From QKMZ01 sp012965515 (GTDB lineage: Bacteria > Cyanobacteriota > Vampirovibrionia > Obscuribacterales > Obscuribacteraceae): a DNA stretch of 64,000 nt. The stretch covers positions 348,379 through 412,378 of the forward strand of contig CALFMP010000010.1 of NCBI GenBank assembly GCA_937879965.1, read 5' to 3'. The notes beneath the pieces are model-generated. The model ran no database searches, was not told the origin of the DNA, and saw only the letters and a list, made by a program, of their open reading frames with translations. The position numbers and the translations under genes are program-made. Of the stretch, positions 1-8,895 are shown in pieces. Position 1 is the stretch's first letter. Each line of letters opens with the position of its first letter.

Positions 1-488
1 GCAACTTCCAGTTCCAAGCGAGTGTTTAAGCCCTGCATACCTGCGGCGATCACTTCAACGTCTTTGTAGCCGCGTCTGTCCAACTCTCTGGCAAGCTGTC
101 GCCACCAGATGTCGTTCATGTTGCTGTACCCGTGCCCCCAGGCGAATGAATCACCCAGCACAAGAATGCGATGAGCCTTTTGTGACTTTTCAGGAACAGG
201 CCACAATCGTGAGTGCCAGACCGGGTTGTGAGCCAGATCGGCCTTGTTTCTCGCATGCGCCCAATAATAGATGAACTCGTCTTCTTCGCTCCAGGAACTG
301 GACACGAGTTTGCCGTCATCTTCTAGTGCGGGAATGATGAGGCGATCGAGAACGATTGAGACGAGCAACAGCAGCGCAAGAGAAAGCGAGAAATATTTAA
401 CACTAAGTTGCGGAAATATTGCCGCCTTTGCAGCGGTTTTCTCCTGTCTCTCGCTCGTTTTCTTTATAGCTTTGCCAGCAGCAATCAC
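1..488 (-). CDS. SGNH/GDSL hydrolase-like membrane protein (partial, 3' end off window)
   Basis: About 162 residues are visible and the reading frame runs off the left edge. I start it at a GTG (488), preceded by an in-frame TAG and an AAGGA Shine-Dalgarno about 6 nt upstream; no ATG gives this frame. Residues about 29-50 form one transmembrane helix. After it comes ILVLGDSFAWGHGYS, the block I GDS nucleophile motif of SGNH hydrolases, then a W-rich helix and a beta strand (EVIAAGMQG) as expected for the fold. Membrane-anchored SGNH proteins often esterify or de-esterify surface glycans, which fits the glycan genes to the right. The Asp-His part of the triad lies outside the window, so activity is inferred from block I alone. 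Confidence 0.72.
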   Translation of the reverse strand, partial: MIAAGKAIKKTSERQEKTAAKAAIFPQLSVKYFSLSLALLLLVSIVLDRLIIPALEDDGKLVSSSWSEEDEFIYYWAHARNKADLAHNPVWHSRLWPVPEKSQKAHRILVLGDSFAWGHGYSNMNDIWWRQLARELDRRGYKDVEVIAAGMQGLNTRLELEV

Positions 489-633
489 ATTTTGTCCTTG
501 GCTCTTTCCCTAACCAGGCGCTATCTCCGCACTGGATGTTCTAAGCATGCCAAGTATTCTACCTGCGCTACTCGCTTTGCACGTTAGCCGAATCTAAACG
601 CTGCCCTATTTGCCTCTAGCACGTCTAAAATCC

Positions 634-642
634 TGTTATATT
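634..642 (+). promoter_or_regulatory. Possible extended -10 promoter for the first YfhO gene
   Basis: TG-T-TATATT matches an extended -10 element about 64 nt before the ATG at 706. No convincing -35 hexamer is seen, so this rests on one motif in the 217-nt divergent spacer. Confidence 0.28.
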
Positions 643-705
643 CTGACCTTCAATCACGAAACCTAGTAAAGAGAGAGACGAGGTCTTCTCTGGAAAGCGA
701 CCTTA

Positions 706-3519
706 ATGCGAGAGTTGTGTGAATTTTGGAACGCGTCGTCAGAGCGTAGGAAAGACAGCCTTTGTTTAGCGGCTGTTGTTTTATTTTGTTTGATTCTGTT
801 TGGGAAAACTGTTTTCTTCGGTCAATCTATAAGTCGCGTCTATGAACTTGCCGGCATCGACTATTTGTTTGGGCAGGTAGTCAAATTTCCGACTACATAT
901 GACCTTCACTGCTTCTTCATGAAGATGGCAGGATACATGCTCGTCGCCGGTGCTTGGAGGGAAGGCACGCTGCCGTTGTGGAATCCTTACATTGGTTGCG
1001 GTGCGCCTCTTCTAGCTGAATTACAATCGATCGTCCTTTCGCCTTGGATGCTGTTCTACACATTGTGGCCCAGTCAGCCAATGCACAATTACCTCCTCGT
1101 CGCCCAAGAAGTATTGGGCGCGGTAGGCATGTTTCTCGCTGCGCGGGCGCTGGGTTTATCGAGATATGCTGCGATTTTTGCCGCGTTCATTCATTTGTGT
1201 TGCCCTCACCAGCAGTGGCGCACAGAGTTGCAGATGAATCACTCGTTTTATCCTATTACTGTTTGGTGCTTCATTCGTTTGTATCAAACCAAGAATTTCT
1301 TGTGGGCATTGGCCGCCGGGTCCGGCTGCGCCGCTCAAATTGTCTCTGGTGATGCTCAGGTGAGCTTGCTTTCCATTACTTGCGTCTGTTTCCTGTTTGC
1401 ATCAATGAATTTGCTTGGCGATGCTCGCAAAGATTCGATTGTCACTCGCGTTCGTGATTTATCGATTTGGCTTGCGGTTGCCGGCGCAAATGCCTTCTGT
1501 CTTGCATCGCCTGTTTTTCTCTCTTTTATTGAGCTTGTGCGCATCGGAGATCTGTCCAAGAAACACGCCTTCTATGCTTTCGGTAATCCTGCACCGTGGG
1601 AGAGTCTGGTCTATTGTCTCTTGCACCCAGGATATGGTGGTGCGTCGCTGTATGCCGGATGTCTGACAGTGCCGTTGTTGTGCTTGTCGCTCTTGGCGAT
1701 CAAGCAGCGACGTCCATACTATTTGAGCGTTTTGGTCACTGCCGTTTTTGCTTTCTTGAGCGCTTCACGCACAGGGCCTTTTCCTCTTTTGGATCCGCTG
1801 TTGGGACTTTCAGGCTTGTCTAGATTTGAGGGCATGGAGGTTTACCTTGTTCAGATTGCGTTTCTCATGGCGTTTGGTCTTGAAACGCTGGTTAATAACA
1901 AATTGACCGTTAAGAGTTGGGTTTTCGCTGTTACTTCACTCTCTTGCATTGCCGTCATCGCGCTTCCAGCTATGTTGTCGAAAGCCGGCTTCAATCCGGA
2001 GAAATACACTTTTGACCCACACGTCGATTCATATGGTTTTCAATCTCAGCAGTGGACTCTCGATGTATTTATTTTGTCTGCCTTTTTGGTGCTTATTCTC
2101 ATTCGAGCAACGCGCAATATGTCGCCGCTGCTCTTGATTCTTGTACCGATTTGCCTCAATACAGGCAGTGAAGTGTTCGCCTGTCAGAAGGCTTTGCCGA
2201 ATCCTCCTCGGTTCAGATATCCAAAGTGGGAAGTGTTTTCCTTTCTGGCAGAAAAGAAAGAGCGGATAGTTCCTGTCGGATACAACCTGCTTCATCCAAA
2301 CGTGAATATGGTGTACCGAATTCCTAGCCTCGCATACGAGGGACCGCTCTCTCCTCCTCGGTTGCACGAATTTGTTCGCGCGGCTGGTTCGCATGCCGAT
2401 GCGTTCAACAAACTTTTTCCGGACGGACCATTCAAAAAACTGCTCAATTTGGCCAGTGTTCGTTACTTCATCAGCTTCACGCCTGTGCGCAATGCCGATG
2501 AGCCGTACACGCAGCATTCTGCAGTTGTGCCCCCGGTTCGATTCAAGGGTGATGACAAAGTGCGAGTTGATGCAGCACAAGTGCATTACGACGAAATGAA
2601 AGGAGAATTCGGTGGGTATGTCGAGTTTTATGTGAAGGAGAATGAGGGCGAAAAGTACATTTTCCAACTCGTCGTATATGACGACTCCGGCAAAGTCTAC
2701 TGGACTGGTGGTCCCTATTACACACGGCAGCGCGAGTACTTCAAGCTCGACACTCGACCCAAAACCTTCAGCCGCGTGCCATTGAGCGGAATAATTCCCG
2801 ACATTGTGCCGGAATCCAGCAAGTTTTCCATTGGATTGGAAGTTAAGCGCGTGGAAGAGCAAAGTGCCCTCTTTCCTGAAAATGCGAGTGTTTTACGAAA
2901 CACTAAGACGTTCAAAGTTGCCGAGTTTACTAAGAGAACCTTGCCGCTTGAGCCGGGGCGCCGCTTCAAAGTGGTTAAGGAATTACCCGGCAGCTTTATC
3001 CGTATCTATGAGAACCTGCAGGCAATGCCGGCGGCCTTTGTAGTGCACAAGACGCTCTTAATTGAAGGTGAAAAGGACGTCCTCAATGAGATCAGCAAGG
3101 AGTCTTTTGATCCCAGCAAAGCGGCGGTTATTGAAGACAAGAATGTGCCGGCTTTGAATGGAGAAGACGCAAAGACTGAAACTGATGAAGTCAAATTTGT
3201 ACGCACCGATCTCAATACTATATCGATTGATGTTAAGACGGATACGCCGGCTTTTCTTGTTGTCACCGACCAGCATTTCCCCGGGTGGCATGCGGTAGTT
3301 GACGGCGCCGAAGTGCCAATTGCGCGTGCGAACTACTTGTTCAAAGGCATCTCCATTGCTCCCGGCTCGCACAAAGTCTTTTTCTATTTCCGGCCTACCT
3401 ACCTCAGTGCTTCGCTTGGGCTATTCGGCGCGTGTATATCTCTCAATGCTGTCGCCTGGTACGTTCTTCTGGGGCGGAGGCGGAAGTCTATGTCCGGCGT
3501 GGACTCTGCCCCCTCGTAG
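706..3519 (+). CDS. YfhO-family polytopic membrane protein (paralogue 1)
   Basis: A 937-residue protein with about a dozen hydrophobic helices in roughly residues 20-490, followed by a large extracytoplasmic domain and one last helix near residue 915. The early loop carries LPLWNPYIGCGAPLLAELQ, and the C-terminus carries TDQHFPGWHAVVDG followed by FYFRP. Both are hallmarks of the YfhO family, integral membrane proteins of the GT-C superfamily implicated in glycosylation of surface polymers. Two paralogues lie at 8892-11606 and 12551-15460. The sugar donor is probably lipid-linked, as is usual for GT-C enzymes, but donor and acceptor cannot be read from the sequence. Start chosen at the ATG, whose N-terminus aligns with the paralogues; its ribosome-binding site is weak. 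Confidence 0.85.
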   Translation: MRELCEFWNASSERRKDSLCLAAVVLFCLILFGKTVFFGQSISRVYELAGIDYLFGQVVKFPTTYDLHCFFMKMAGYMLVAGAWREGTLPLWNPYIGCGAPLLAELQSIVLSPWMLFYTLWPSQPMHNYLLVAQEVLGAVGMFLAARALGLSRYAAIFAAFIHLCCPHQQWRTELQMNHSFYPITVWCFIRLYQTKNFLWALAAGSGCAAQIVSGDAQVSLLSITCVCFLFASMNLLGDARKDSIVTRVRDLSIWLAVAGANAFCLASPVFLSFIELVRIGDLSKKHAFYAFGNPAPWESLVYCLLHPGYGGASLYAGCLTVPLLCLSLLAIKQRRPYYLSVLVTAVFAFLSASRTGPFPLLDPLLGLSGLSRFEGMEVYLVQIAFLMAFGLETLVNNKLTVKSWVFAVTSLSCIAVIALPAMLSKAGFNPEKYTFDPHVDSYGFQSQQWTLDVFILSAFLVLILIRATRNMSPLLLILVPICLNTGSEVFACQKALPNPPRFRYPKWEVFSFLAEKKERIVPVGYNLLHPNVNMVYRIPSLAYEGPLSPPRLHEFVRAAGSHADAFNKLFPDGPFKKLLNLASVRYFISFTPVRNADEPYTQHSAVVPPVRFKGDDKVRVDAAQVHYDEMKGEFGGYVEFYVKENEGEKYIFQLVVYDDSGKVYWTGGPYYTRQREYFKLDTRPKTFSRVPLSGIIPDIVPESSKFSIGLEVKRVEEQSALFPENASVLRNTKTFKVAEFTKRTLPLEPGRRFKVVKELPGSFIRIYENLQAMPAAFVVHKTLLIEGEKDVLNEISKESFDPSKAAVIEDKNVPALNGEDAKTETDEVKFVRTDLNTISIDVKTDTPAFLVVTDQHFPGWHAVVDGAEVPIARANYLFKGISIAPGSHKVFFYFRPTYLSASLGLFGACISLNAVAWYVLLGRRRKSMSGVDSAPS

Positions 3520-3654
3520 GAGCTGAAGTTGGGTTACAAGTGAAACGGCTGATGACATCATTTTAATCAAGGTGCAAAGGCGCAATCCGGTGTCATTGGG
3601 TTCGGGGTAACTATCAATTGCTGATACGTACTTCAGTTTCCTCCTCTTGTTAAG

Positions 3655-3665
3655 TGCTATAAAAT
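3655..3665 (+). promoter_or_regulatory. Extended -10 promoter candidate for the GT2-rfbF operon
   Basis: TG-C-TATAAA followed by AT lies 25 nt before the ATG at 3690, giving a short leader. No clear TTGACA-like box is present, which is tolerable for an extended -10 promoter. Confidence 0.4.
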
Positions 3666-3689
3666 TCCCTACTCTAAGGGCAAGGATCG

Positions 3690-4439
3690 ATGAATTCCAC
3701 GCTAACTCGCTTCAATACTGTAGAGGTAAGAAGAAAGGCGACTGCCGTCGCGTTCTCTGCTGTAATCACTCTGTACAACGAAGAGGGCAATATCGAGCCT
3801 CTGACGCGCTCGCTTATTGACTCTTTCCGAACCCACATGGCCGGAATTCCCTTCGAACTTGTGTTGGTGATAAACGGCTCGGAAGACCGTACAGGGCAAA
3901 TTGCGCTCGAGCTGGAGAAAGAATTTGAAGAGTTGACCCTGGTTATGGTCAAGAAGAACCGAGGGTATGGCGGTGGGACTCTAGCCGGATTGGCTAATGC
4001 CAGAGGCGACGTCATAGGATTTTTGGACGGCGATCAGCAAGTGGCGGCAGAAGATGTTGCCCGAGTGTTCAAAGCCTGCATTGAAGGCAAGCACGACATC
4101 GTCAAAATCCTGCGTGTCGTGAGAGAAGACGGACCATTAAGAGTTTTCCAGAGCCGCTGTTTCAACGGGTTGTTTCGATTGATGTTTGGCGGCACGAGCA
4201 AAGATGTGAACAGCAAACCAAAAGTGCTGAAGCGAAGAGCGCTTGAGCGTATGAATCTCCGGTCTACTGATTGGTTTTTGGATGCGGAAGTAATGATCGA
4301 AGCTGTGCGTCTCAATCTTTCGGTCCTCGAAATTCCTGTAGTCTGGATGGAAAGAGAGCATGGTTCGTCAAATATTCGTCTTTCCAGTGCGGTAGAGTTC
4401 TTCAAAAACATGATTAGGTACAGATATGGCAGAAGTTAA
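3690..4439 (+). CDS. GT2 family glycosyltransferase (DPM1-like)
   Basis: A 249-residue GT-A fold glycosyltransferase without transmembrane helices, of the dolichol-phosphate-mannose-synthase-like branch of GT2. It has the nucleotide-binding start VITLYNEEGNIEPL, a G-rich YGGGTLAGLANARG segment, and the metal-binding acidic motif FLDGDQQ at about residues 112-118. The end WMEREHGSSNIR matches the RHGGSS-type tail of this branch. It probably transfers a sugar from a nucleotide donor to a lipid phosphate or growing glycan at the cytoplasmic face. AAGGA sits just upstream of the ATG. The stop overlaps rfbF by 14 nt, so the two are translationally linked. A paralogue lacking the acidic motif is at 37535. 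Confidence 0.88.
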   Translation: MNSTLTRFNTVEVRRKATAVAFSAVITLYNEEGNIEPLTRSLIDSFRTHMAGIPFELVLVINGSEDRTGQIALELEKEFEELTLVMVKKNRGYGGGTLAGLANARGDVIGFLDGDQQVAAEDVARVFKACIEGKHDIVKILRVVREDGPLRVFQSRCFNGLFRLMFGGTSKDVNSKPKVLKRRALERMNLRSTDWFLDAEVMIEAVRLNLSVLEIPVVWMEREHGSSNIRLSSAVEFFKNMIRYRYGRS

Positions 4440-5313
4440 GTCGGCACCAAGCGCTAAAGTAGTGATCCTTGCCGGCGGGCAAGGCTTGCGCATGCGCGAG
4501 GAAACGGAGACCCGTCCAAAGCCGATGGTGGAAGTGGGCGGGCAGCCAATCATGATGCATATCATGCGCCAGTACGCGAGTTACGGGTTTAAAGACTTCG
4601 TGATCTGTCTGGGCTATCGCGGAGACGTAATCAAGAAATATTTCCTGGATTTCCATTTTCTGACCAGTGACTTTACAGTCAATCTTGGCTCTGCCGGCGG
4701 TGCCACCTTCCATGGTGATATTGAAGAAGCCGACTGGTCTGTAACTCTGGCCGATACTGGTCTGATGTCGGAAACAGGCAGCCGTTTCAAACAAATTCAA
4801 AAGTACGTTAACGGCGCTGATTTGATTATGCTGACTTATGGTGACGGTTTAGCGAACGTCGATATCGGCAGACTTGTCGAGTTTCACCGATCGCACGGAA
4901 AAATCGGCACGGTAACTGGAGTTTTGCCGCCTTCTCCTTTTGGTGAAATGAAACTGGCCGGCAATGTTGTCGAAGTTTTTCAAGAAAAACCGAATCACGA
5001 CGACAAGTTCATCAATGGCGGCTTCTTCGTGTTCGATCAACGCATTTTTGACTATGTCAGCGATGCGACCGATTGCAGCTTGGAAAGAGATTGTTTGAAG
5101 AATGTCGCTAAAGACGGCGAACTGATGATGTTCCGCCACGAAGGTTTTTGGCAGTGCCTGGACACTCAGCGCGACCTCGTTCAGTTCCAGAAGCTCCTCT
5201 CTACAGGAAAAGCTCCCTGGCTCAAAGAGCGTGGAACGCAAACGCAAGCGCAGGCTCCCGTACCCGCGACCATGTTCAAGAATCAGCCGATCAACTTTGC
5301 ACCGCCCAATTAA
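4426..5313 (+). CDS. rfbF: Glucose-1-phosphate cytidylyltransferase
   Basis: A 295-residue nucleotidyltransferase making CDP-glucose from CTP and glucose-1-phosphate, the first step to CDP-linked deoxysugars. The N-terminal signature is AGGQGLRM, then RPKPMVEVGGQPIMMHIM. Next come the RfbF-typical VTLADTGLMSETGSR and the catalytic-site strand LTYGDGLANVDIG. The length is slightly above the usual 257 because of a 30-40 residue tail rich in Ala, Gln and Pro. It overlaps the upstream GT2 gene by 14 nt. The enzyme for the next step, CDP-glucose 4,6-dehydratase, is convergent 32 nt downstream. The call is firm. Confidence 0.93.
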   Translation: MAEVKSAPSAKVVILAGGQGLRMREETETRPKPMVEVGGQPIMMHIMRQYASYGFKDFVICLGYRGDVIKKYFLDFHFLTSDFTVNLGSAGGATFHGDIEEADWSVTLADTGLMSETGSRFKQIQKYVNGADLIMLTYGDGLANVDIGRLVEFHRSHGKIGTVTGVLPPSPFGEMKLAGNVVEVFQEKPNHDDKFINGGFFVFDQRIFDYVSDATDCSLERDCLKNVAKDGELMMFRHEGFWQCLDTQRDLVQFQKLLSTGKAPWLKERGTQTQAQAPVPATMFKNQPINFAPPN

Positions 5314-5345
5314 TTGGGGCCGGCAATTTCAAAAAAGCTGAAGCA

Positions 5346-6356
5346 TCAAGAGATGCTTGCCACGCTGTTTCTTCCCTTGACCAAATCTTTGTACCAGCCG
5401 ACTGTTTCCTTCAGTCCAGCAGTAAAATCGTATTGTGGCTTCCAGCCCAGAACGGTATTAATTTTGGTGGCATCAAGAAACTGCTCTTCTATTTCTCTTG
5501 TCGCCGTGCCTTGAATAATCGGCTTCAAGTCTTCTCTGCCGACAACCGCGAGAATTTTGTCTACGCATTCGAGTACGGACATTGGCGCCTGGTTGCTAAT
5601 GTTGAATGCTTCTCCGTGTACGGATGAATCGTTCCACATGCGCTCTGCCAGCATCAAGTAAGCGTTTACTGCATCTTTGATGTAGAGGTAATCTCTCACC
5701 GGCTTGCCGTTCGATCTGATAGTTACCGGTTCGCCGCGTAGCACATGAGTAAGAGTGTCCGGCACGATGCGGCTCAAATTCAAATCGCCAGCACCGAATA
5801 GATTGCCGCAACGAGTCACACAGACCGGGACTTTGTAGGAAAGGAAATAACTGCGAGCAATTAAGTCCGCGCAGCTCTTCGATACATCGTATGGAAAGCG
5901 TCCTTGCATCGGCGCATCTTCGATATAGGGAAGAACGTCTTGGTCTCCGTAAGCTTTATCCGAGGAAGCAAGAATAATCCCGCGCAAGCGTCTGTCCGCT
6001 ATGTCTGAAGCTTGTCCAAGTTGGCGTGCCGCTTCCAGAACATTCCAAGTGCCTTCGATGTTCGATTTGAAAGTGTCTAGCGGGTTACTGTTGGCAGTTC
6101 CGACAATGCTCTGAGCCGCAAGATGGAACACGAATTCGATCTTCCGGTCGCGGATGATGCTGATCATCAGATCGAGATCTTCGATAGTGCCTTCGATCAG
6201 TTCAGCATCTGCTTTTAGCTCATGGATCATGGACTCCGGCTTGTAGTCTCGGTCGATGCCTACTACATTGGCGCCCTTTTGCACCAGTGTCCTGCTCAGC
6301 CAGCTTCCGAGAAAGCCTGCACACCCTGTGACCAATACGTTTTTGTCTTTGAACAA
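5346..6356 (-). CDS. rfbG: CDP-glucose 4,6-dehydratase
   Basis: An extended short-chain dehydrogenase that converts CDP-glucose to CDP-4-keto-6-deoxyglucose. The NAD-binding loop is VTGCAGFLGSWLS at the N-terminus. The catalytic Ser/Thr and Tyr-x3-Lys lie in ASSDKAYGD and YDVSKSCADLIARSY, and the RfbG-type CGNLFGAGDLNLSRIVPD is present. The frame stays open upstream to a TTG at 6392. I prefer the TTG at 6356 because family members begin close to the Rossmann strand and a GGGAT lies 8 nt before it; both starts are weak. It converges with rfbF. No 3-dehydrase or epimerase follows, so the final sugar cannot be named. Confidence 0.9.
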   Translation of the reverse strand: MFKDKNVLVTGCAGFLGSWLSRTLVQKGANVVGIDRDYKPESMIHELKADAELIEGTIEDLDLMISIIRDRKIEFVFHLAAQSIVGTANSNPLDTFKSNIEGTWNVLEAARQLGQASDIADRRLRGIILASSDKAYGDQDVLPYIEDAPMQGRFPYDVSKSCADLIARSYFLSYKVPVCVTRCGNLFGAGDLNLSRIVPDTLTHVLRGEPVTIRSNGKPVRDYLYIKDAVNAYLMLAERMWNDSSVHGEAFNISNQAPMSVLECVDKILAVVGREDLKPIIQGTATREIEEQFLDATKINTVLGWKPQYDFTAGLKETVGWYKDLVKGRNSVASIS

Positions 6357-6520
6357 ACTGCAAATATCCCGAGTAAAGAGCGAAAGCAGCAATTATAGGT
6401 GAATCCTGTTTTTCTGTTTCAGCGAGCTGCAGCAAATGAGATGTTCTTGCCGCCTTATATAAAACTAATCAGCGCGCAACGCTTGCGCCATTCGCCTTTC
6501 CACCGGCAACATTAAACTTG

Positions 6521-6548
6521 TTGCAGGCAATTTTCAATCTGATATTTG
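6521..6548 (+). promoter_or_regulatory. Promoter candidate for the 6663 membrane protein
   Basis: TTGCAG (6521-6526), a 16-nt spacer and TATTTG (6543-6548) preceded by TGA form a plausible sigma-70 promoter with an extended -10. It lies in the divergent spacer from rfbG and implies a leader of about 108 nt. Confidence 0.35.
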
Positions 6549-6662
6549 AGTCAGGAATAGAGTATTCAGAGCGACTATCATTGTGCTGACGGCGGTTCGG
6601 TCGTCTTTCAGTCGTCAAAGAAGGCAAAACGAAAACTTCGTTTACCGGGAACACCGCAGGAA

Positions 6663-7340
6663 ATGACTAAGAGTCTGTTGGCTCCAAAAGATAGACTTCC
6701 ACAAAGAAGCACTGCAAGCCGATCTGCAAATGGTTCCGCACATCAGAGCGGATACATGAAGCGATTACAGGCTCGCAGAGACCATGCCGCTCTCAAAAAC
6801 AATGTCATCTTCGGGCTTACGATTGGTTGGGTCCTGACCCTTATGGGAGCATTCAAGACTTTTATTCTGCTTGAGGGGGGCCTGGCGCCGGTCCTATTTT
6901 CAGCAGGACTCTTGTTCCTCACCACAGTGCTAATTGCGCCCTCACTCATGGTTTACCCTCATGGTGTCATGAAGGCGATTGCAACATTTATAGGCACGAA
7001 CCTGTTCAAAGCCGTTCTGGCAGTAATTTACTTTGTGACTATCTTGCCTGCCGGTCTTCTTTATCAAACGAAGAACAATCATGTGCCCTTCTATTCATGG
7101 GCGGAGAAGTGCCCCTGCTCGATTGAAGGTTGGGCAGACAAAGTCGCTTCCGATGAACGCGGGAAGGCGACAGAATACAGTCTGCAGGGCTGGTTGCAGC
7201 CGCTTTCAGTGGTGATATATTTTGCTCGCAACAGTCAAATGCTTTTCCTCCCTTGTCTGATTGTGCTTCTCATGCTTGGCATGATCGGCATTTTCGTGCA
7301 AAGCAGCGCTTTGGCTCCATTCATTTACACTTTGTTCTAA
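6663..7340 (+). CDS. Hypothetical membrane protein, possibly SxtJ-like
   Basis: A 225-residue protein with a basic, Ser-rich cytoplasmic N-terminus (about 45 residues) and four predicted helices at about 46-68, 72-95, 100-128 and 190-215. The phrase YFVTILPAGLLYQ resembles the SxtJ-type small membrane proteins found beside surface-polymer genes, but this is only a resemblance. It contains a CPCSIEGWADK segment between helices 3 and 4. The ATG is only 2 nt from an AGGA, a tight spacing. The next gene begins 10 nt downstream, so it is probably co-transcribed with the GT4. Function unknown. Confidence 0.7.
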   Translation: MTKSLLAPKDRLPQRSTASRSANGSAHQSGYMKRLQARRDHAALKNNVIFGLTIGWVLTLMGAFKTFILLEGGLAPVLFSAGLLFLTTVLIAPSLMVYPHGVMKAIATFIGTNLFKAVLAVIYFVTILPAGLLYQTKNNHVPFYSWAEKCPCSIEGWADKVASDERGKATEYSLQGWLQPLSVVIYFARNSQMLFLPCLIVLLMLGMIGIFVQSSALAPFIYTLF

Positions 7341-7350
7341 CAATTATTTC

Positions 7351-8895
7351 GTGCGCATCTGTTTGATCTCTCGTGAATATCCTCCCGATACCGGATTCGG
7401 TGGTATTGCTACGTTTACGCGCCATCTTGCTCATGGTTTGAAAGCGCTGGGCAACGACGTTGTCGTTGTGGCGCTCGCCAAGGAGGGTAAGGACGCGGAG
7501 GTTCAAGACGACCTGGGCATACCGGTGCATCGAGTGGTACCTCTGTCCATTGGTGCAAATTTGGGCTGGACAGCATTTTGCATGCCTTATAGCCGCTACG
7601 TGATGCGGACCAGTTCTGCGCTGTTTGCCAAATTCGACGAATTGAACAGCCTCGAACCATTTGATGCCGTCGACACGCCGGAACTGCTCGCCGAGGGTTT
7701 CTTTCCCGCGATTACAAAATGCACTCCGCTCACCGTCAGGCTTTATACGCCACATTCGAAATTCATTGCAGAAAAACTGCACAATGTCACTGACACATTC
7801 GACCACCAATATGTAGCTGCGGTAGAGCGAATCGCCATGCTTTCGGCGGATGTGGTCACCTCTCCTAGCTTGGATTTGGCTCAATACGTCGCCGGCGACC
7901 TTGGCATACGTGTAGACGATATCGACATTGTCTACAACCCTATTGATGCCGCAGAGTTCAGTCCGGAAGGGGAGCATGCGCCGATTGGCAAGCCGGGACG
8001 AACAATACTCTTTGTTGGACGATTGGAAGCGCGTAAAGGCATTCACTATCTGATCGATGCAATACCAGAGGTGGTTGCCTCCGTGCCTGATGTTCGTTTT
8101 GTCATTATCGGCGACGATACGGAAACCGCAACAGGACAGAAATCAGTGCTCACGGAGATTAAGGAGCGGCTGGCCAGGACAGGTTGTGCAGATTCAGTCA
8201 CTTTCATCAATCGCATACCGCTTGCTGATCTCCCTAAACATTATCGTGCTGCAGATGTTTGCGTCGTGCCTTCTTTGTACGACAACTCGCCGTATACATG
8301 CCTGGAAGCAATGTCTTGTGGCCGTGCGGTAATTGGTACTGATGGCGGTGGCACGAAAGAATACATTGTCCATGGCGAGTCCGGTCTGATCGTGCCTGTA
8401 AAAGATGCCGGTGCGCTTGCTTCAGGAATGATCAAGCTTTTGACCGATGAGACCGAACGCCATCGACTGGCCTCCAACGCTCGAAAGAGAGTGCTGGAAG
8501 TTTTCGATCGCGTTGAGATCGCGCGAAAAACAGTGGAGCTTTACAAAAAGGCAGCAAGTCGTTTTTCAGAAGTTCAAAACAGTCCTTATTCTGGGTTGCG
8601 CGAAAATGTTTTGTTTGATGCTGACGAATTGCTGTATCAGCATGACACGATGATTCGGGATTTGATTCTAGAGAAGTCATTTCGAAAATTTTGGAGCGAT
8701 ACTTTCAAAATGGCAGCCGGACGTCCGCGGCTTGCTATCGCTAGAATCAGCCTTTCGTTTTTGAAAACTTTGGGACTTGGCTCAAGTAATTTTGTCCGCC
8801 GTCTCGACTTGAACGTGAAAGAGCGTGAACGCGCAAGGCTGCTGCTTGGTCGTTCCAGAAAGCCCGCAAATGAGCCTACAAAAGCAGTTGTCTAA
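7351..8895 (+). CDS. GT4 family glycosyltransferase with C-terminal extension
   Basis: A 514-residue GT-B glycosyltransferase starting at GTG. The acceptor-side Rossmann domain opens with CLISREYPPDTGFGGIATFT, and the second domain begins near residue 215 with TILFVGRLEARKGIHYLID. The donor site is SLYDNSPYTCLEAMSCGRA followed by GTDGGGTKEYI; the first acidic residue of the usual E-x7-E is Asp. After the GT-B fold (about residue 410) there is a basic tail of about 100 residues ending RSRKPANEPTKAVV. It probably adds a hexose to the surface glycan on the cytoplasmic side. The stop codon overlaps that of the convergent YfhO gene by 4 nt. Confidence 0.92.
   Translation: MRICLISREYPPDTGFGGIATFTRHLAHGLKALGNDVVVVALAKEGKDAEVQDDLGIPVHRVVPLSIGANLGWTAFCMPYSRYVMRTSSALFAKFDELNSLEPFDAVDTPELLAEGFFPAITKCTPLTVRLYTPHSKFIAEKLHNVTDTFDHQYVAAVERIAMLSADVVTSPSLDLAQYVAGDLGIRVDDIDIVYNPIDAAEFSPEGEHAPIGKPGRTILFVGRLEARKGIHYLIDAIPEVVASVPDVRFVIIGDDTETATGQKSVLTEIKERLARTGCADSVTFINRIPLADLPKHYRAADVCVVPSLYDNSPYTCLEAMSCGRAVIGTDGGGTKEYIVHGESGLIVPVKDAGALASGMIKLLTDETERHRLASNARKRVLEVFDRVEIARKTVELYKKAASRFSEVQNSPYSGLRENVLFDADELLYQHDTMIRDLILEKSFRKFWSDTFKMAAGRPRLAIARISLSFLKTLGLGSSNFVRRLDLNVKERERARLLLGRSRKPANEPTKAVV

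Noticed and set aside
2029..2862. 277-codon open frame on the minus strand
   Set aside because: Shadow of the YfhO gene at 706; the sequence is Arg/His/Cys-rich with no domain or ribosome-binding site.
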